A stretch of 64,000 nucleotides of DNA. Source: Collinsella sp. Lineage in GTDB: Bacteria > Actinomycetota > Coriobacteriia > Coriobacteriales > Coriobacteriaceae. The stretch is taken from contig JAHYYJ010000010.1 of assembly GCA_019425015.1 (NCBI GenBank), positions 1-64,000 on the forward strand. Reading direction: 5' to 3'. A program made the position numbers and the translations under genes. Numbering within the stretch: the first letter of the stretch is position 1; the number at the start of each line of letters is the position of its first letter. A model generated the notes under the pieces. That model saw nothing but the letters and a program-made list of their open reading frames with translations, was not told the origin of the DNA and searched no databases. Of the stretch, positions 16,050 to 24,425 are shown in pieces.

Positions 16050-19000
16050 TAGCTCAGCCTCCCGTGCTCGACCGAAAGCGAGCAATCGGCAAAGGCGCAG
16101 GTGCTGGCGCGATGGCTTACGAGCACGATGGTCTTGCCGCGGCGCTTGAGCTCGTCAACGGCCTGCATTACGGCTGCCTCGTTGAGAGCGTCGAGTGCGC
16201 TGGTGGGCTCGTCGAGCAAGATGAAAGGCGCGTCGTTGAGGAAGATGCGCGCAAGGCCGATGCGCTGGCGCTCGCCGCCCGAGAGCGAGTCGCCCAGCTC
16301 GGCGACGGGCGTGTCGAGACCCTGCGGCAGGCGGTCGATGAGGGCGGTGAGTGAGGCGGAGCGGCAAGCGTCGAGCAGCTCGGCGTCGGTGGCGTTGGCG
16401 CGCGCGACCAGCAGGTTCTCGCGTACGGTGCCGCAGAACAGATGCGTGTCCTGGGTCATGTAGGCCTCGTGGCTGCGCAGGCTCGCCGTGTTGATGTGGC
16501 GGGCATCGACGCCGCTTACCGTGATGGTGCCGGCTGTGGGGTCCCAAAAGCGCATGAGCAGCTTAAGCAGCGTCGACTTGCCCGAGCCCGAGCGCCCCAT
16601 GATGCAGGTCATGGTGCCGGGCGCAAAGGTGCAAGTCACGTCGTCGAGGATGAGACTCGCAGCGGCGTCGTTCGCGACCTGCTCTGTGGCGCCCGCACCG
16701 CCCGCGTCCACGCCGCCCGCATAGCTAAAGCTGACATGCTCGGCTGCGGCGCCGGCAAACTCAACGTCCTGTCCATCGGCGACCTCGGCGCACTGGGGCT
16801 GCTCGTCGAGCAAATCGAGCACGCGTGCGCCCGAGGCGAGCGTCTCCTGCAGTGAGGCGCCCAGGCGGCTCACGGCCATCACCGAGCCAAACGACGACAC
16901 AAAGGTAAAGACGGCGACAAACGCTGCGGCAAAGTCAATCGTTCCCGCAGCTACCAGCTGCAGCGCGCGCCCGAGCATCACCAGATTGGCCGCAAGAATA
17001 AGCGCATCGGCTACGGCCTCACTGGCCGCCTGGCGGCGCTTGAGGCGCGCGTCCACGGCGCCGACTTGCTCGGTCAGCTTGCCCAGGGCACGGCTGCGAT
17101 CGGCGCCACCGGCAAACTGGATAGTCTCGGACGCGCCGCGCAGACTGTCGAGCACAAAGGCGCCCAGCTTACCGGCGCCCTCGCGGCTCTGGCGACCGGT
17201 AGTGCCGCATGCCTTGGCCGAGATCAGGGGCAGCAGCACGCCCAGGACCGCGTAGGCCACGAGCGCGATGCCCGCGAGCTCGGGGCTCACAGCCAGCAAA
17301 AAGCCCTCAAACACAACGGTGCAGACCAGAGCGATGGCAATGGGCGAGATGGTGTGCGCGTAGAAGACCTCGAGCAGCTCGATATCCGAGGTGACCAGGC
17401 TCACGAGCTCGCCCTTGCCGCGGCCCTCGAGCTTGGCGGGGGCGAGCTGGCGCAGGGCACCAAACACCAGGTCGCGAATGTGTGCGAGCAGACGGAATGC
17501 GATGTAATGGTTGCAGAGCTGCTCGCCGTAGTGGAGCGGCCCGCGCGCGATGCCGCAGGCGGCGCAGGCCGCGCATGCTGCGATAAGACCAAGCCCCAAG
17601 GTGTTGCGGCCCAGCGCGGCCATAAGGCCAAGGGCGCCAAAGGCCGGCACGAACGCGGCGGTGAGCATGCCGATGCTGCCTAGCGCGACGGCTAGCACAA
17701 GCCAGCCGGCAAGCGGTCGGACGAGCCCCATCATGCGCCACATGATGGACGGCGCCGAGCGACGGGCGCGGCCGGAGTCAGGCGCCGCGGCAGCGGAAGA
17801 CGAGCCAGCACCGTTGGGGCCATCGGCACAGGCGATGCTGCCGTCAACAGCCTCAACCGCGCCGGCATCCTCAGCATCACCCTCTGCATACGCATATGCC
17901 GAGAGCTGCTCCTGACTGTTCCACATGCGCGCATAGGCGCCCGCGCCCGATAGGAGCTCGTCATGGGTACCGCGCTCGGCAATGCGACCGCGCTCCAGCA
18001 CCAGAATCTGGTCGGCGTCCACAATCGTTGACAGGCGGTGCGCCACCACAATTACAGTGTGCTCGCCGGCAAGCGATGCGATGACCTCGCCGATCGCGGC
18101 CTCGCTTGCGGCATCGACGTTGCTCGTAGCCTCGTCAAACACATAGATCGGCGAGTCATGCAGCAGGGCGCGGGCCATGCACACGCGCTGGCGCTGGCCG
18201 CCCGAAAGGTTGGTGCCGCCCTCGTTAATCACCATGTCGAGCCCGCCGTTGGCCTGCACAAAGGCCGCCACACGCGTGCGGTCGAGCGCGCGCAAAAGCT
18301 CGGTATCGGTGGCGTTGGGCTGGGCGAGCAGCAGGTTGTCGCGCAGGGTGCCGGCAAACAGGTAGCCGTTGGTGGGCACCAGGGTGACGGCGCGCATGAG
18401 TGAGGCGGCCGTGGCATCGCGCAGCTCGACGCCGCCAATGCGAACGCTGCCACGGTAGGCACCCTTGCGGCCTGCGATGATCCCCGCGAGCGTGGACTTG
18501 CCGCCGCCACTTTCGCCCACGAGTGCCACGAGCGAGCCGTGCGCAATGGTCGTGCTGGCGCTGTCCAGCACCGTGCGGTCGCCGTATGCATAGCTCACGC
18601 CCGCGAGCTCGATATCGCCGCGACCGTCAAGCTCAACATCGCCGCGCTCGGGCTCGGGCGTATCCAAAATGCCAAACATGCGGCGCGAGGCGGCCATGCC
18701 GTTCATGGCCGTGTGGAACAGCGATCCCAGGCGGCGCATGGGCAAAAAGAACTCCTGCGACAGAAAGACGATGAGGAAGGCAGCCTCAAAGCCAATCTTG
18801 CCCGTGGCGAGCTGCAGCGCGGCTACGATAATGCCGAGCGCGGCGCCCATATAGACGACCAGATCCATAACGCAAATGGAGCGCAGCTGCATCACCAGCA
18901 GGCGCATGGTCGCTGTGCGGAAACGCTCGGACTCGGTGTTGATGCGCTCGTGCCAGCTGCGATCGGCCTGGTAGACCTTAAGGGTGGTGAGCCCCTGCAC

Positions 19001-19615
19001 GGCCTCCAGGAACATGCCGCCCAGATCGACATAGCTGCCCCAGTACTCGGCACCGATCTTTTTGGCGTTGCGCATGACCATCATGATGGAGACGGGGATG
19101 ACCGGAACGCAGGCGAGCAGCAGCGCGGCGGGAAGACCCGCCTGGCCCACGAGCAGTACAAACAGCGTGATGGGTGCCAAGCCGGCAAAGAAGAGCTGCG
19201 GCAGGTAACCGCCAAAGTACACCTGGAGTTGCGTGGCGCCCTCGACGCTGGTCTGGACGGCCTCGGCGGTGGGGACGGTCTCGGTGTAGGAGGGGCCGAG
19301 TGCGGTGAGCTTGTCGTAGACGAGCGAGCGTACGCGGCGCACGGCCTCGAACGCGGCCTTGTCGCCGGCGCGTTGGGCCAGGTAGATGGAGGCGGCGCGC
19401 ACGATGATGGCGGCGGCGAGCGGCAAGGCCGCTTGTGCAAGGGCATCGATGGCGAGCGCGGCGGAAAGGCCGTCCGTGACGATGCCGCCCAAGATGCGCG
19501 CAAGCACCCACATCACCGTGATGTTTGCCATGAGCGCGATCCATTTAAACAGGATGCTCGCCACAATGTAGGGCGTTGCCTGCGGAACGAGAGAGAAGAG
19601 CCGCTTCTCGAACAT
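16049..19615 (-). CDS. Fused CydDC-like ABC transporter, two membrane and two ATPase domains
   Basis: This 1188-residue protein contains a complete ABC exporter in one chain: membrane domain 1 (1-320), ATPase 1 (Walker A GESGGGKST near 368, signature LSGGQRQR), an acidic Ala-rich linker (about 570-645), membrane domain 2 (650-930) and ATPase 2 (GRSGSGKST near 1005, LSGGERQR). The first half has GGYLPQLFFAG and EAVQGLTTLKVY, characteristic of CydD; the second resembles CydC. CydDC is normally a heterodimer exporting cysteine and glutathione and needed for cytochrome bd. An AGGAGG site precedes the ATG. The YgbA-like gene is coupled downstream. A drug-exporter role is the alternative. Confidence 0.75.
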   Translation of the reverse strand: MFEKRLFSLVPQATPYIVASILFKWIALMANITVMWVLARILGGIVTDGLSAALAIDALAQAALPLAAAIIVRAASIYLAQRAGDKAAFEAVRRVRSLVYDKLTALGPSYTETVPTAEAVQTSVEGATQLQVYFGGYLPQLFFAGLAPITLFVLLVGQAGLPAALLLACVPVIPVSIMMVMRNAKKIGAEYWGSYVDLGGMFLEAVQGLTTLKVYQADRSWHERINTESERFRTATMRLLVMQLRSICVMDLVVYMGAALGIIVAALQLATGKIGFEAAFLIVFLSQEFFLPMRRLGSLFHTAMNGMAASRRMFGILDTPEPERGDVELDGRGDIELAGVSYAYGDRTVLDSASTTIAHGSLVALVGESGGGKSTLAGIIAGRKGAYRGSVRIGGVELRDATAASLMRAVTLVPTNGYLFAGTLRDNLLLAQPNATDTELLRALDRTRVAAFVQANGGLDMVINEGGTNLSGGQRQRVCMARALLHDSPIYVFDEATSNVDAASEAAIGEVIASLAGEHTVIVVAHRLSTIVDADQILVLERGRIAERGTHDELLSGAGAYARMWNSQEQLSAYAYAEGDAEDAGAVEAVDGSIACADGPNGAGSSSAAAAPDSGRARRSAPSIMWRMMGLVRPLAGWLVLAVALGSIGMLTAAFVPAFGALGLMAALGRNTLGLGLIAACAACAACGIARGPLHYGEQLCNHYIAFRLLAHIRDLVFGALRQLAPAKLEGRGKGELVSLVTSDIELLEVFYAHTISPIAIALVCTVVFEGFLLAVSPELAGIALVAYAVLGVLLPLISAKACGTTGRQSREGAGKLGAFVLDSLRGASETIQFAGGADRSRALGKLTEQVGAVDARLKRRQAASEAVADALILAANLVMLGRALQLVAAGTIDFAAAFVAVFTFVSSFGSVMAVSRLGASLQETLASGARVLDLLDEQPQCAEVADGQDVEFAGAAAEHVSFSYAGGVDAGGAGATEQVANDAAASLILDDVTCTFAPGTMTCIMGRSGSGKSTLLKLLMRFWDPTAGTITVSGVDARHINTASLRSHEAYMTQDTHLFCGTVRENLLVARANATDAELLDACRSASLTALIDRLPQGLDTPVAELGDSLSGGERQRIGLARIFLNDAPFILLDEPTSALDALNEAAVMQAVDELKRRGKTIVLVSHRASTCAFADCSLSVEHGRLS

Positions 19616-19999
19616 GAAACCTCCTATGTCGTAACGGTGCCGGGCGGGGTCCTCGGCAGCCGTTTAGTTAGCCAAATGCAACTAGAGTATCATCGGCAGA
19701 TTGGCAAGTATGCCGAGGGTTATTTTTTGGCCGATGAACTGCGTAGAAAGTTCAAAATAGTTGAGTGCGGCGAACTTTGTGGTGGACGGAGTGCGGGCGC
19801 AATTCTGATCGTGTGCGGCCCCGCTCCAAAACGTGTACGTCAGCCTCCAATACCGACAAAAAATGACATGTTTGGAGGCTGACGTACACGTTTGGATAGG
19901 GGCGAGGGCGGCGACGGACGAAAGTCACGCCTGTGCCACGTCCGATGTGCTAGCGTTTGGGTGAATAAAACGAGCCCGCGCGGAAAGGAGCCGGACCGT
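19616..19999. other. Intergenic gap of 384 bp between the ABC gene and larC2
   Basis: It holds the ABC gene's ribosome site, an unassigned open stretch and the palindrome at 19829-19893. The plus-strand stretch from the ATG at 19676 encodes a short Cys/Gly-rich peptide (KIVECGELCGGRSAGAIL) that could be a relic of a redox-type protein. I cannot place it in a family. An AGGAG site for larC2 closes the gap. Confidence 0.4.
19829..19893. repeat. Perfect 22-bp inverted repeat
   Basis: The arms 19829-19850 and 19872-19893 are exact complements (starting AAACGTGTACGTCAGCC) around a 21-base AT-rich loop. Pairing continues imperfectly outward (CCCC..TCCA with TGGA..GGGG). There is no T-run on either side, so it is not an ordinary terminator. 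Confidence 0.8.
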
Positions 20000-20485
20000 A
20001 TGCCATGCGATAGCAAATCTCCGCTATCTCGCGAGATCGATGCGCCCGAGACCATCGTCAAGCTGGAATGCGACATCGACGACGCATCGCCCGAGGTGCT
20101 CGCCTACGCCGCCGAACGCCTGCGCGAGGCGGGTGCGCGCGAGGTGCACTGGCTACCCCTCTACTGCAAAAAAGGCCGCCCCGGCTGGCAGCTGCAGGTG
20201 ATCTGCTCGCATGAGGATATCGAGCGCCTGCAGGCGATCATCTTTTTGGAGACCACGACCAACGGTATTCGCCGCCAAGTCATGGAGCGCGTCTGCCTGT
20301 CACGTCGCTTTGAGCAAGTCACAACGCCTTGGGGCGAGGTATCCGTTAAGGTGGCGACCCTGCCCGACGGCACCGAGCGCGCCGCGCCCGAGTACGAGGA
20401 CTGCGCCCGTCTTGCCCGCGAGCACGACGTGCCACTCCAGCGCGTGATGCAAGCGGCCCAGAGCGCAGCGCTGCGATTCGAGTAA
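20000..20485 (+). CDS. LarC C-terminal domain protein (nickel-pincer cofactor synthesis, LarC2)
   Basis: This 161-residue protein matches the second half of LarC, the CTP-dependent cyclometallase that inserts nickel into the pincer cofactor of lactate racemase and relatives. Visible family features are KLECDIDDASPEVLAYAAER, GAREVHWLPLYCKKGRPGWQ, IIFLETTTNGIRRQ and PEYEDCARLAREHDVPL. Full-length LarC has a further N-terminal domain (LarC1), absent here; in Lactobacillus the two halves are joined by a programmed frameshift. I see no LarC1-like frame upstream. AGGAG precedes the chosen ATG at 20000; the in-frame extension to 19892 lacks conserved sequence. Confidence 0.8.
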   Translation: MPCDSKSPLSREIDAPETIVKLECDIDDASPEVLAYAAERLREAGAREVHWLPLYCKKGRPGWQLQVICSHEDIERLQAIIFLETTTNGIRRQVMERVCLSRRFEQVTTPWGEVSVKVATLPDGTERAAPEYEDCARLAREHDVPLQRVMQAAQSAALRFE

Positions 20486-20558
20486 CACGGTAGATGGGCT
20501 CCACATCCGCCGGACCCCGTATTCAGCCCTCATCAACCCCACTCTGAAAGGACTCCCC

Positions 20559-21107
20559 ATGAAATACCTCATCGCCTCCGACATTCACGGCTCGGCATAC
20601 TGGACCGAGCGCCTCTGCGCCGCCATCGAGTCCGAGCAGCCTGACCGCATCGTGCTGCTAGGCGACCTGCTCTATCACGGCCCGCGCAACGACCTGCCGC
20701 GCGATTACGCCCCCAAGCGCGTGATTCCGCTGCTCAACGCCCTGGCCGACCGCATCATCGCGGTGCGCGGCAACTGCGACGCCGAGGTCGACCAGATGGT
20801 GCTCGACTTCCCCGTCATGGCCGACTACGCCACGCTGTTCGACGAGACCGGTCGCGAGCTGTTCCTGACGCACGGCCACGTTTTTGGCGCCGGCATGCAC
20901 AACAGCGTCGACCACGCGCCCGCGCTGCCCGAGGGCTCCGCGCTCGTCTACGGCCATACGCACATCAAGGTTAACGAGGAAAGCGCCGCGCACCCGGGCC
21001 TGTGGCTCTTTAACCCCGGCAGCGTGAGCATCCCCAAGGACGGCACGCACAGCTACGGCATCTACGAGGGCGGCGCGTTCCGTCACGTGATCCTGGAGGA
21101 GGAATAA
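20559..21107 (+). CDS. yfcE: YfcE-family metallophosphodiesterase
   Basis: This 182-residue calcineurin-like phosphoesterase has all the metal motifs: SDIHGSAYW (Asp, His), VLLGDLLYHG (Asp), AVRGNCDAEVD (Asn), LTHGHVFG and VYGHTHIKVNEE. The length fits the MJ0936/YfcE group, manganese-dependent phosphodiesterases active on model substrates; the physiological substrate is unknown. It lies between larC2 and mazG on the same strand and ends two bases before the mazG ATG. Confidence 0.9.
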   Translation: MKYLIASDIHGSAYWTERLCAAIESEQPDRIVLLGDLLYHGPRNDLPRDYAPKRVIPLLNALADRIIAVRGNCDAEVDQMVLDFPVMADYATLFDETGRELFLTHGHVFGAGMHNSVDHAPALPEGSALVYGHTHIKVNEESAAHPGLWLFNPGSVSIPKDGTHSYGIYEGGAFRHVILEEE

Positions 21108-21109
21108 CC

Positions 21110-21970
21110 ATGGCCGAGCATATGGCTCAGCAAAATGCCGAGGGTTCGCGCGACCTGTCCACGCTGGTAGACGCGTCGGCCGAGCTGCAGCATCTGGTAC
21201 AGACCATCTGGCGCCTGCGCCAGCCCGACGGCTGCCCGTGGGACCGCGAGCAGACGCACCGCAGCATCGGTAAGAACATGATCGAGGAAGCCTACGAGGC
21301 GCTCGACTGCATCGAGGCCGAGGACGCGGCGCACCTTCGCGAGGAGCTGGGCGATGTGCTCATGCAGGTCGTGCTGCATGCGCAGATTGCGGCGGACGCC
21401 GGTGAGTTTACGCTGGCCGATGTGGCGCGCGATATCGACGCCAAGCTCATTCGCCGTCATCCGCACGTGTTTGGCGATGCGGATGCCGAGAGCTCCGACG
21501 AGGTGCTCAAGATCTGGGACGAGGTCAAACTTGCCGAGAAGGCTGCCAAGGACAAGGCCGTGGCGGCAGGCGAGGCTGCGCCCGAGGGCCTGCTCGACGG
21601 CGTGCCCACGCATCTGCCGGCGCTGATGCAGGCGCAGAAGGTGTCGCGCAAGGCGGCGGCCGTGGGCTTTGAGTGGGAGACGGTCCAGGACGTGTGGGAC
21701 GAGGTCGCCGAGGAGCGTGCCGAGTTTGAGGCCGAGGCTCCCGGCTCGTCCGAGCGCGAGATGGAGTTTGGCGACCTGCTCTTTGCCCTGGTCAACGTTG
21801 CACGCAAGGAGGGCATCGACGCCGAGAGCGCCCTGCGCGCGAGCACGGCAAAGTTCCGCCGTCGCTGGGCCGCGATGGAGCAGATGGCGGCCAACGCCCA
21901 TGTGGATCTGGCTGAGCTTTCGACCCACGGCCTCAACGACCTGTGGGACGCCGCCAAGGCGGAGGAGTAA
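21110..21970 (+). CDS. mazG: MazG nucleoside triphosphate pyrophosphohydrolase
   Basis: This 286-residue protein has two MazG modules. The first carries RLRQPDGCPWDREQTH and the metal motif EEAYEALDCIE...LREELGDVLMQ; the second (from about residue 165) repeats it as EWETVQDVWDEVAEERAEFE and EFGDLLFALVNVAR. It hydrolyses NTPs to NMPs and pyrophosphate, cleaning damaged nucleotides or lowering ppGpp. A GGAGGA ribosome site overlaps the end of yfcE. A strong terminator follows its stop. Confidence 0.93.
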   Translation: MAEHMAQQNAEGSRDLSTLVDASAELQHLVQTIWRLRQPDGCPWDREQTHRSIGKNMIEEAYEALDCIEAEDAAHLREELGDVLMQVVLHAQIAADAGEFTLADVARDIDAKLIRRHPHVFGDADAESSDEVLKIWDEVKLAEKAAKDKAVAAGEAAPEGLLDGVPTHLPALMQAQKVSRKAAAVGFEWETVQDVWDEVAEERAEFEAEAPGSSEREMEFGDLLFALVNVARKEGIDAESALRASTAKFRRRWAAMEQMAANAHVDLAELSTHGLNDLWDAAKAEE

Positions 21971-21974
21971 GACT

Positions 21975-22020
21975 GCGGGAACGACGGGCTGACACGCCCC
22001 ATCGTTCCCGCTAATTTTTT
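21975..22020 (+). terminator. Rho-independent terminator after mazG
   Basis: GCGGGAACGA (21975-21984) pairs with TCGTTCCCGC (22002-22011), followed by TAATTTTTT. Confidence 0.9.
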
Positions 22021-22041
22021 CGAAATACAAGTGTATCCCTC

Positions 22042-22086
22042 GGCTAACTTAGGGCATAATGCAAAAAGTGCGACATGGCTAACTTA
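22042..22086 (+). promoter_or_regulatory. eno promoter region with a direct repeat
   Basis: GGCTAACTTA occurs at 22042-22051 and again at 22077-22086, 35 bases apart, bracketing CATAAT (22055-22060), a good -10 box. The -35 is not clear. The twin repeats could be activator or repressor sites for enolase. Confidence 0.4.
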
Positions 22087-22159
22087 CGGAGGCACACCGA
22101 CGGTGCACGGTCAGCCGGTCGCTTGCATCCATTACGTTTCCAAGTGAGAGGGAGACAAC

Positions 22160-23449
22160 ATGAGCGATATTTTGGACGTCTACGGTCGCGAGGTGCTCGA
22201 CAGCCGCGGCAACCCTACCGTCGAAGTCGAGGTCGTGCTCGAGGACGGCAGCTTCGGTCGCGCGATGGTGCCTTCGGGCGCTTCGACCGGCGCTTTCGAA
22301 GCTTGCGAGCTACGCGACGGCGACAAGGGCCGCTACCTGGGCAAGGGCGTCTCTCAGGCCGTCGAGCACGTCAACAACGAGTGCGCCGATGCCGTCGTGA
22401 GCCTCGATGCCTTCGATCAGCGCGCCGTCGATGCCGCGTTGATCGCCGCGGACGGTACCCCCAACAAGACCAAGCTCGGCGCTAACGCCATTCTGGGCGT
22501 GTCGCTGGCCGTCGCTCGCGCCGCTGCCGAGTCGGCGGGTCTTTCGCTGTACCAGTACCTGGGTGGCGTCAACGCCCATCTGCTGCCCACGCCTATGATG
22601 AACATCCTCAACGGCGGCGTGCATGCCGACAACAACGTCGACTTCCAGGAGTTCATGATCATGCCGGTGGGCGCCTCGAGCTTTGCCGAGGGCCTGCGTT
22701 GGTGCGCTGAGGTCTACCACACACTCAAGGGCGTGCTGCACGAGGCAGGCCTGGGCGGCGGCGTGGGCGACGAGGGCGGCTTTGCGCCCAACCTCAAGAC
22801 CAACGCCGAGCCGTTCGAGTACATTACCAAGGCCGTGGAGAAGGCCGGCTTTAAGCCCGGCGTCGACTTCATGTACGCCATGGATCCGGCCTCGACCGAG
22901 TTCTACAACGCCGAGACCGGCATGTACGAGCTCAAGGGCGAGGGCGTTGAGTACACGAGTGCCCAGATGGTTGATTACTGGGAGAAGCTCGTCGACACCT
23001 ATCCCATCATCTCCATCGAGGACGGCATGGCCGAGGAGGACTGGGACGGCTGGGTCGAGCTGACCCGTCGCATTGGCAACAAGGTGCAGCTGGTGGGCGA
23101 CGACCTGTTCGTCACCAACACCGAGCGCCTTAAGAAGGGCATTGAGCTGGGCGCCGCCAACGCGATCCTGGTCAAGGTCAATCAGATCGGCACGCTCACC
23201 GAGTCGCTCGAGGCCATCGAGACTGCCAAGGAGGCCGGCTACGCTTGCATCGTGAGCCACCGCTCCGGCGAGACCGAGGACTCCACGATCGCCGACCTCG
23301 TTGTGGGCGTCAACGCCGGCCAGATCAAGTCGGGTGCCCCGTGCCGCAGCGACCGTATTGCCAAGTACAACCAGCTCATCCGCATCGAGGACGAGCTCGA
23401 GGGCAGCGCGCGCTACGCCGGCAAGGCCGCGTTCTACAACATTCGCTAA
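22160..23449 (+). CDS. eno: Enolase
   Basis: This 429-residue glycolytic enzyme interconverts 2-phosphoglycerate and phosphoenolpyruvate. Catalytic and magnesium sites are visible in VPSGASTGAFEA, GVGDEGGFAPN, YAMDPASTEF, SIEDGMAEEDWDGW, LVGDDLFVTN, VKVNQIGTLTE and SHRSGETEDS. The length is typical. GAGGGAGACAAC precedes the ATG. A DivIC-like gene and ppx follow, an order common in Actinobacteria. Confidence 0.98.
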   Translation: MSDILDVYGREVLDSRGNPTVEVEVVLEDGSFGRAMVPSGASTGAFEACELRDGDKGRYLGKGVSQAVEHVNNECADAVVSLDAFDQRAVDAALIAADGTPNKTKLGANAILGVSLAVARAAAESAGLSLYQYLGGVNAHLLPTPMMNILNGGVHADNNVDFQEFMIMPVGASSFAEGLRWCAEVYHTLKGVLHEAGLGGGVGDEGGFAPNLKTNAEPFEYITKAVEKAGFKPGVDFMYAMDPASTEFYNAETGMYELKGEGVEYTSAQMVDYWEKLVDTYPIISIEDGMAEEDWDGWVELTRRIGNKVQLVGDDLFVTNTERLKKGIELGAANAILVKVNQIGTLTESLEAIETAKEAGYACIVSHRSGETEDSTIADLVVGVNAGQIKSGAPCRSDRIAKYNQLIRIEDELEGSARYAGKAAFYNIR

Positions 23450-23512
23450 ACAAGTGATGCTCGCGGGGGCGGGGTTGACTCGGCTCCGCTCCACTTCTGA
23501 TGGCTGCCAGTG

Positions 23513-23543
23513 GGCGCTGGGCCTGTGGCTCAGCGCCTTTTTT
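23513..23543 (+). terminator. Rho-independent terminator after eno
   Basis: GGCGCTG (23513-23519) pairs with CAGCGCC (23531-23537), followed by six Ts. Confidence 0.88.
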
Positions 23544-23634
23544 ATGTCGAGCAAAGGCTGCCGAAGGTGGTGCGCGCGCTCGTGATATAACTAGATTACT
23601 TAGCGCAAACAAACCTCAACCGCACAAGGCGCAC

Positions 23635-24405
23635 ATGGATCAGATTTACGACAACAGGTACTATTCCGCCGGTTCGCGTGAGCCGTCACCTCGCCGTGCG
23701 CATTCGGTGCAGCTTGGCGGGTCCGACTATGCCGGCGTCGATCACCGCACGCAGCGTCCGACAAGTGCCTCACGCCCCCGTGCTCAAATGAATACGTCGA
23801 CGGAACGCCCGCCACGTTCGGCGCGCCCGACGCATGCTTCGCGTACGCAGCGCCCGTCTGCTCAAGCGCACGACAAGTCGACCAGGCCCTCGAGCCGTCT
23901 TTCGGGCTCGGACTTCATGCACTACGCCAACGACAACGCGGTGGTTAAGGCAATCTACGACTTTACCCATGGGCCCCAGCGTGGGCTGTTTATTGGTATC
24001 GTCGTTGCCTTGGTGCTCGTGAGCTTGTATTTTCCCGTGCGCGATCTGTATGTGGCCAAGCGCTCGAGCGACATTTTGGCCAAGCAGGTCGAGATTCGCC
24101 AGCAATACAACGACGAGCTGCAAAAAAGTGTCGACAAACTGCTCTCTGAGGAGGGCATTAAGGACGCGGCGACCGAGGATCTGGGCCTGGTGATGCCCGG
24201 CGAGACCAAGATTGACGTTCTGGGCCTGGACGACGATTCTGATTCGTCTTCGGGCAAGAAGTCGTCGAACGCCAAAAAGGCCAGCGAAGTGGCCAAGGAG
24301 ATCGAAGAGGTGGGCAAGGACGCGCCGTGGTACATCCAGACGCTCGACCTGCTGTTTGGTTTTAACGGCGTCGAGGGTCAGACGGTCGCGTCCAGCGGCG
24401 AATAG
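23635..24405 (+). CDS. Septum formation initiator family protein (DivIC/FtsB-like)
   Basis: This 256-residue protein is a bitopic membrane protein. Residues 1-95 are a basic, Ser/Pro/Arg-rich cytoplasmic tail, one membrane helix spans about 117-134 (GLFIGIVVALVLVSLYF), and an extracellular coiled coil follows (KQVEIRQQYNDELQKSVDKLL), then an acidic, Ser-rich tail. This layout and the position between eno and ppx match the DivIC/FtsB division proteins of Actinobacteria. I chose the ATG at 23635, which gives a clean N-terminus; upstream in-frame sequence overlaps the eno terminator. The ribosome site is weak. Confidence 0.75.
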   Translation: MDQIYDNRYYSAGSREPSPRRAHSVQLGGSDYAGVDHRTQRPTSASRPRAQMNTSTERPPRSARPTHASRTQRPSAQAHDKSTRPSSRLSGSDFMHYANDNAVVKAIYDFTHGPQRGLFIGIVVALVLVSLYFPVRDLYVAKRSSDILAKQVEIRQQYNDELQKSVDKLLSEEGIKDAATEDLGLVMPGETKIDVLGLDDDSDSSSGKKSSNAKKASEVAKEIEEVGKDAPWYIQTLDLLFGFNGVEGQTVASSGE

Positions 24406-24425
24406 CGCCCGGAGGGGAGCCTGCA

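Noticed and set aside
18539..19882. A 447-codon plus-strand frame opposite the ABC gene
   Set aside because: It is mostly a shadow of the ABC transporter. Only its last 70 codons lie in intergenic DNA; that Cys/Gly-rich end vaguely recalls redox-type proteins but is too short to call.
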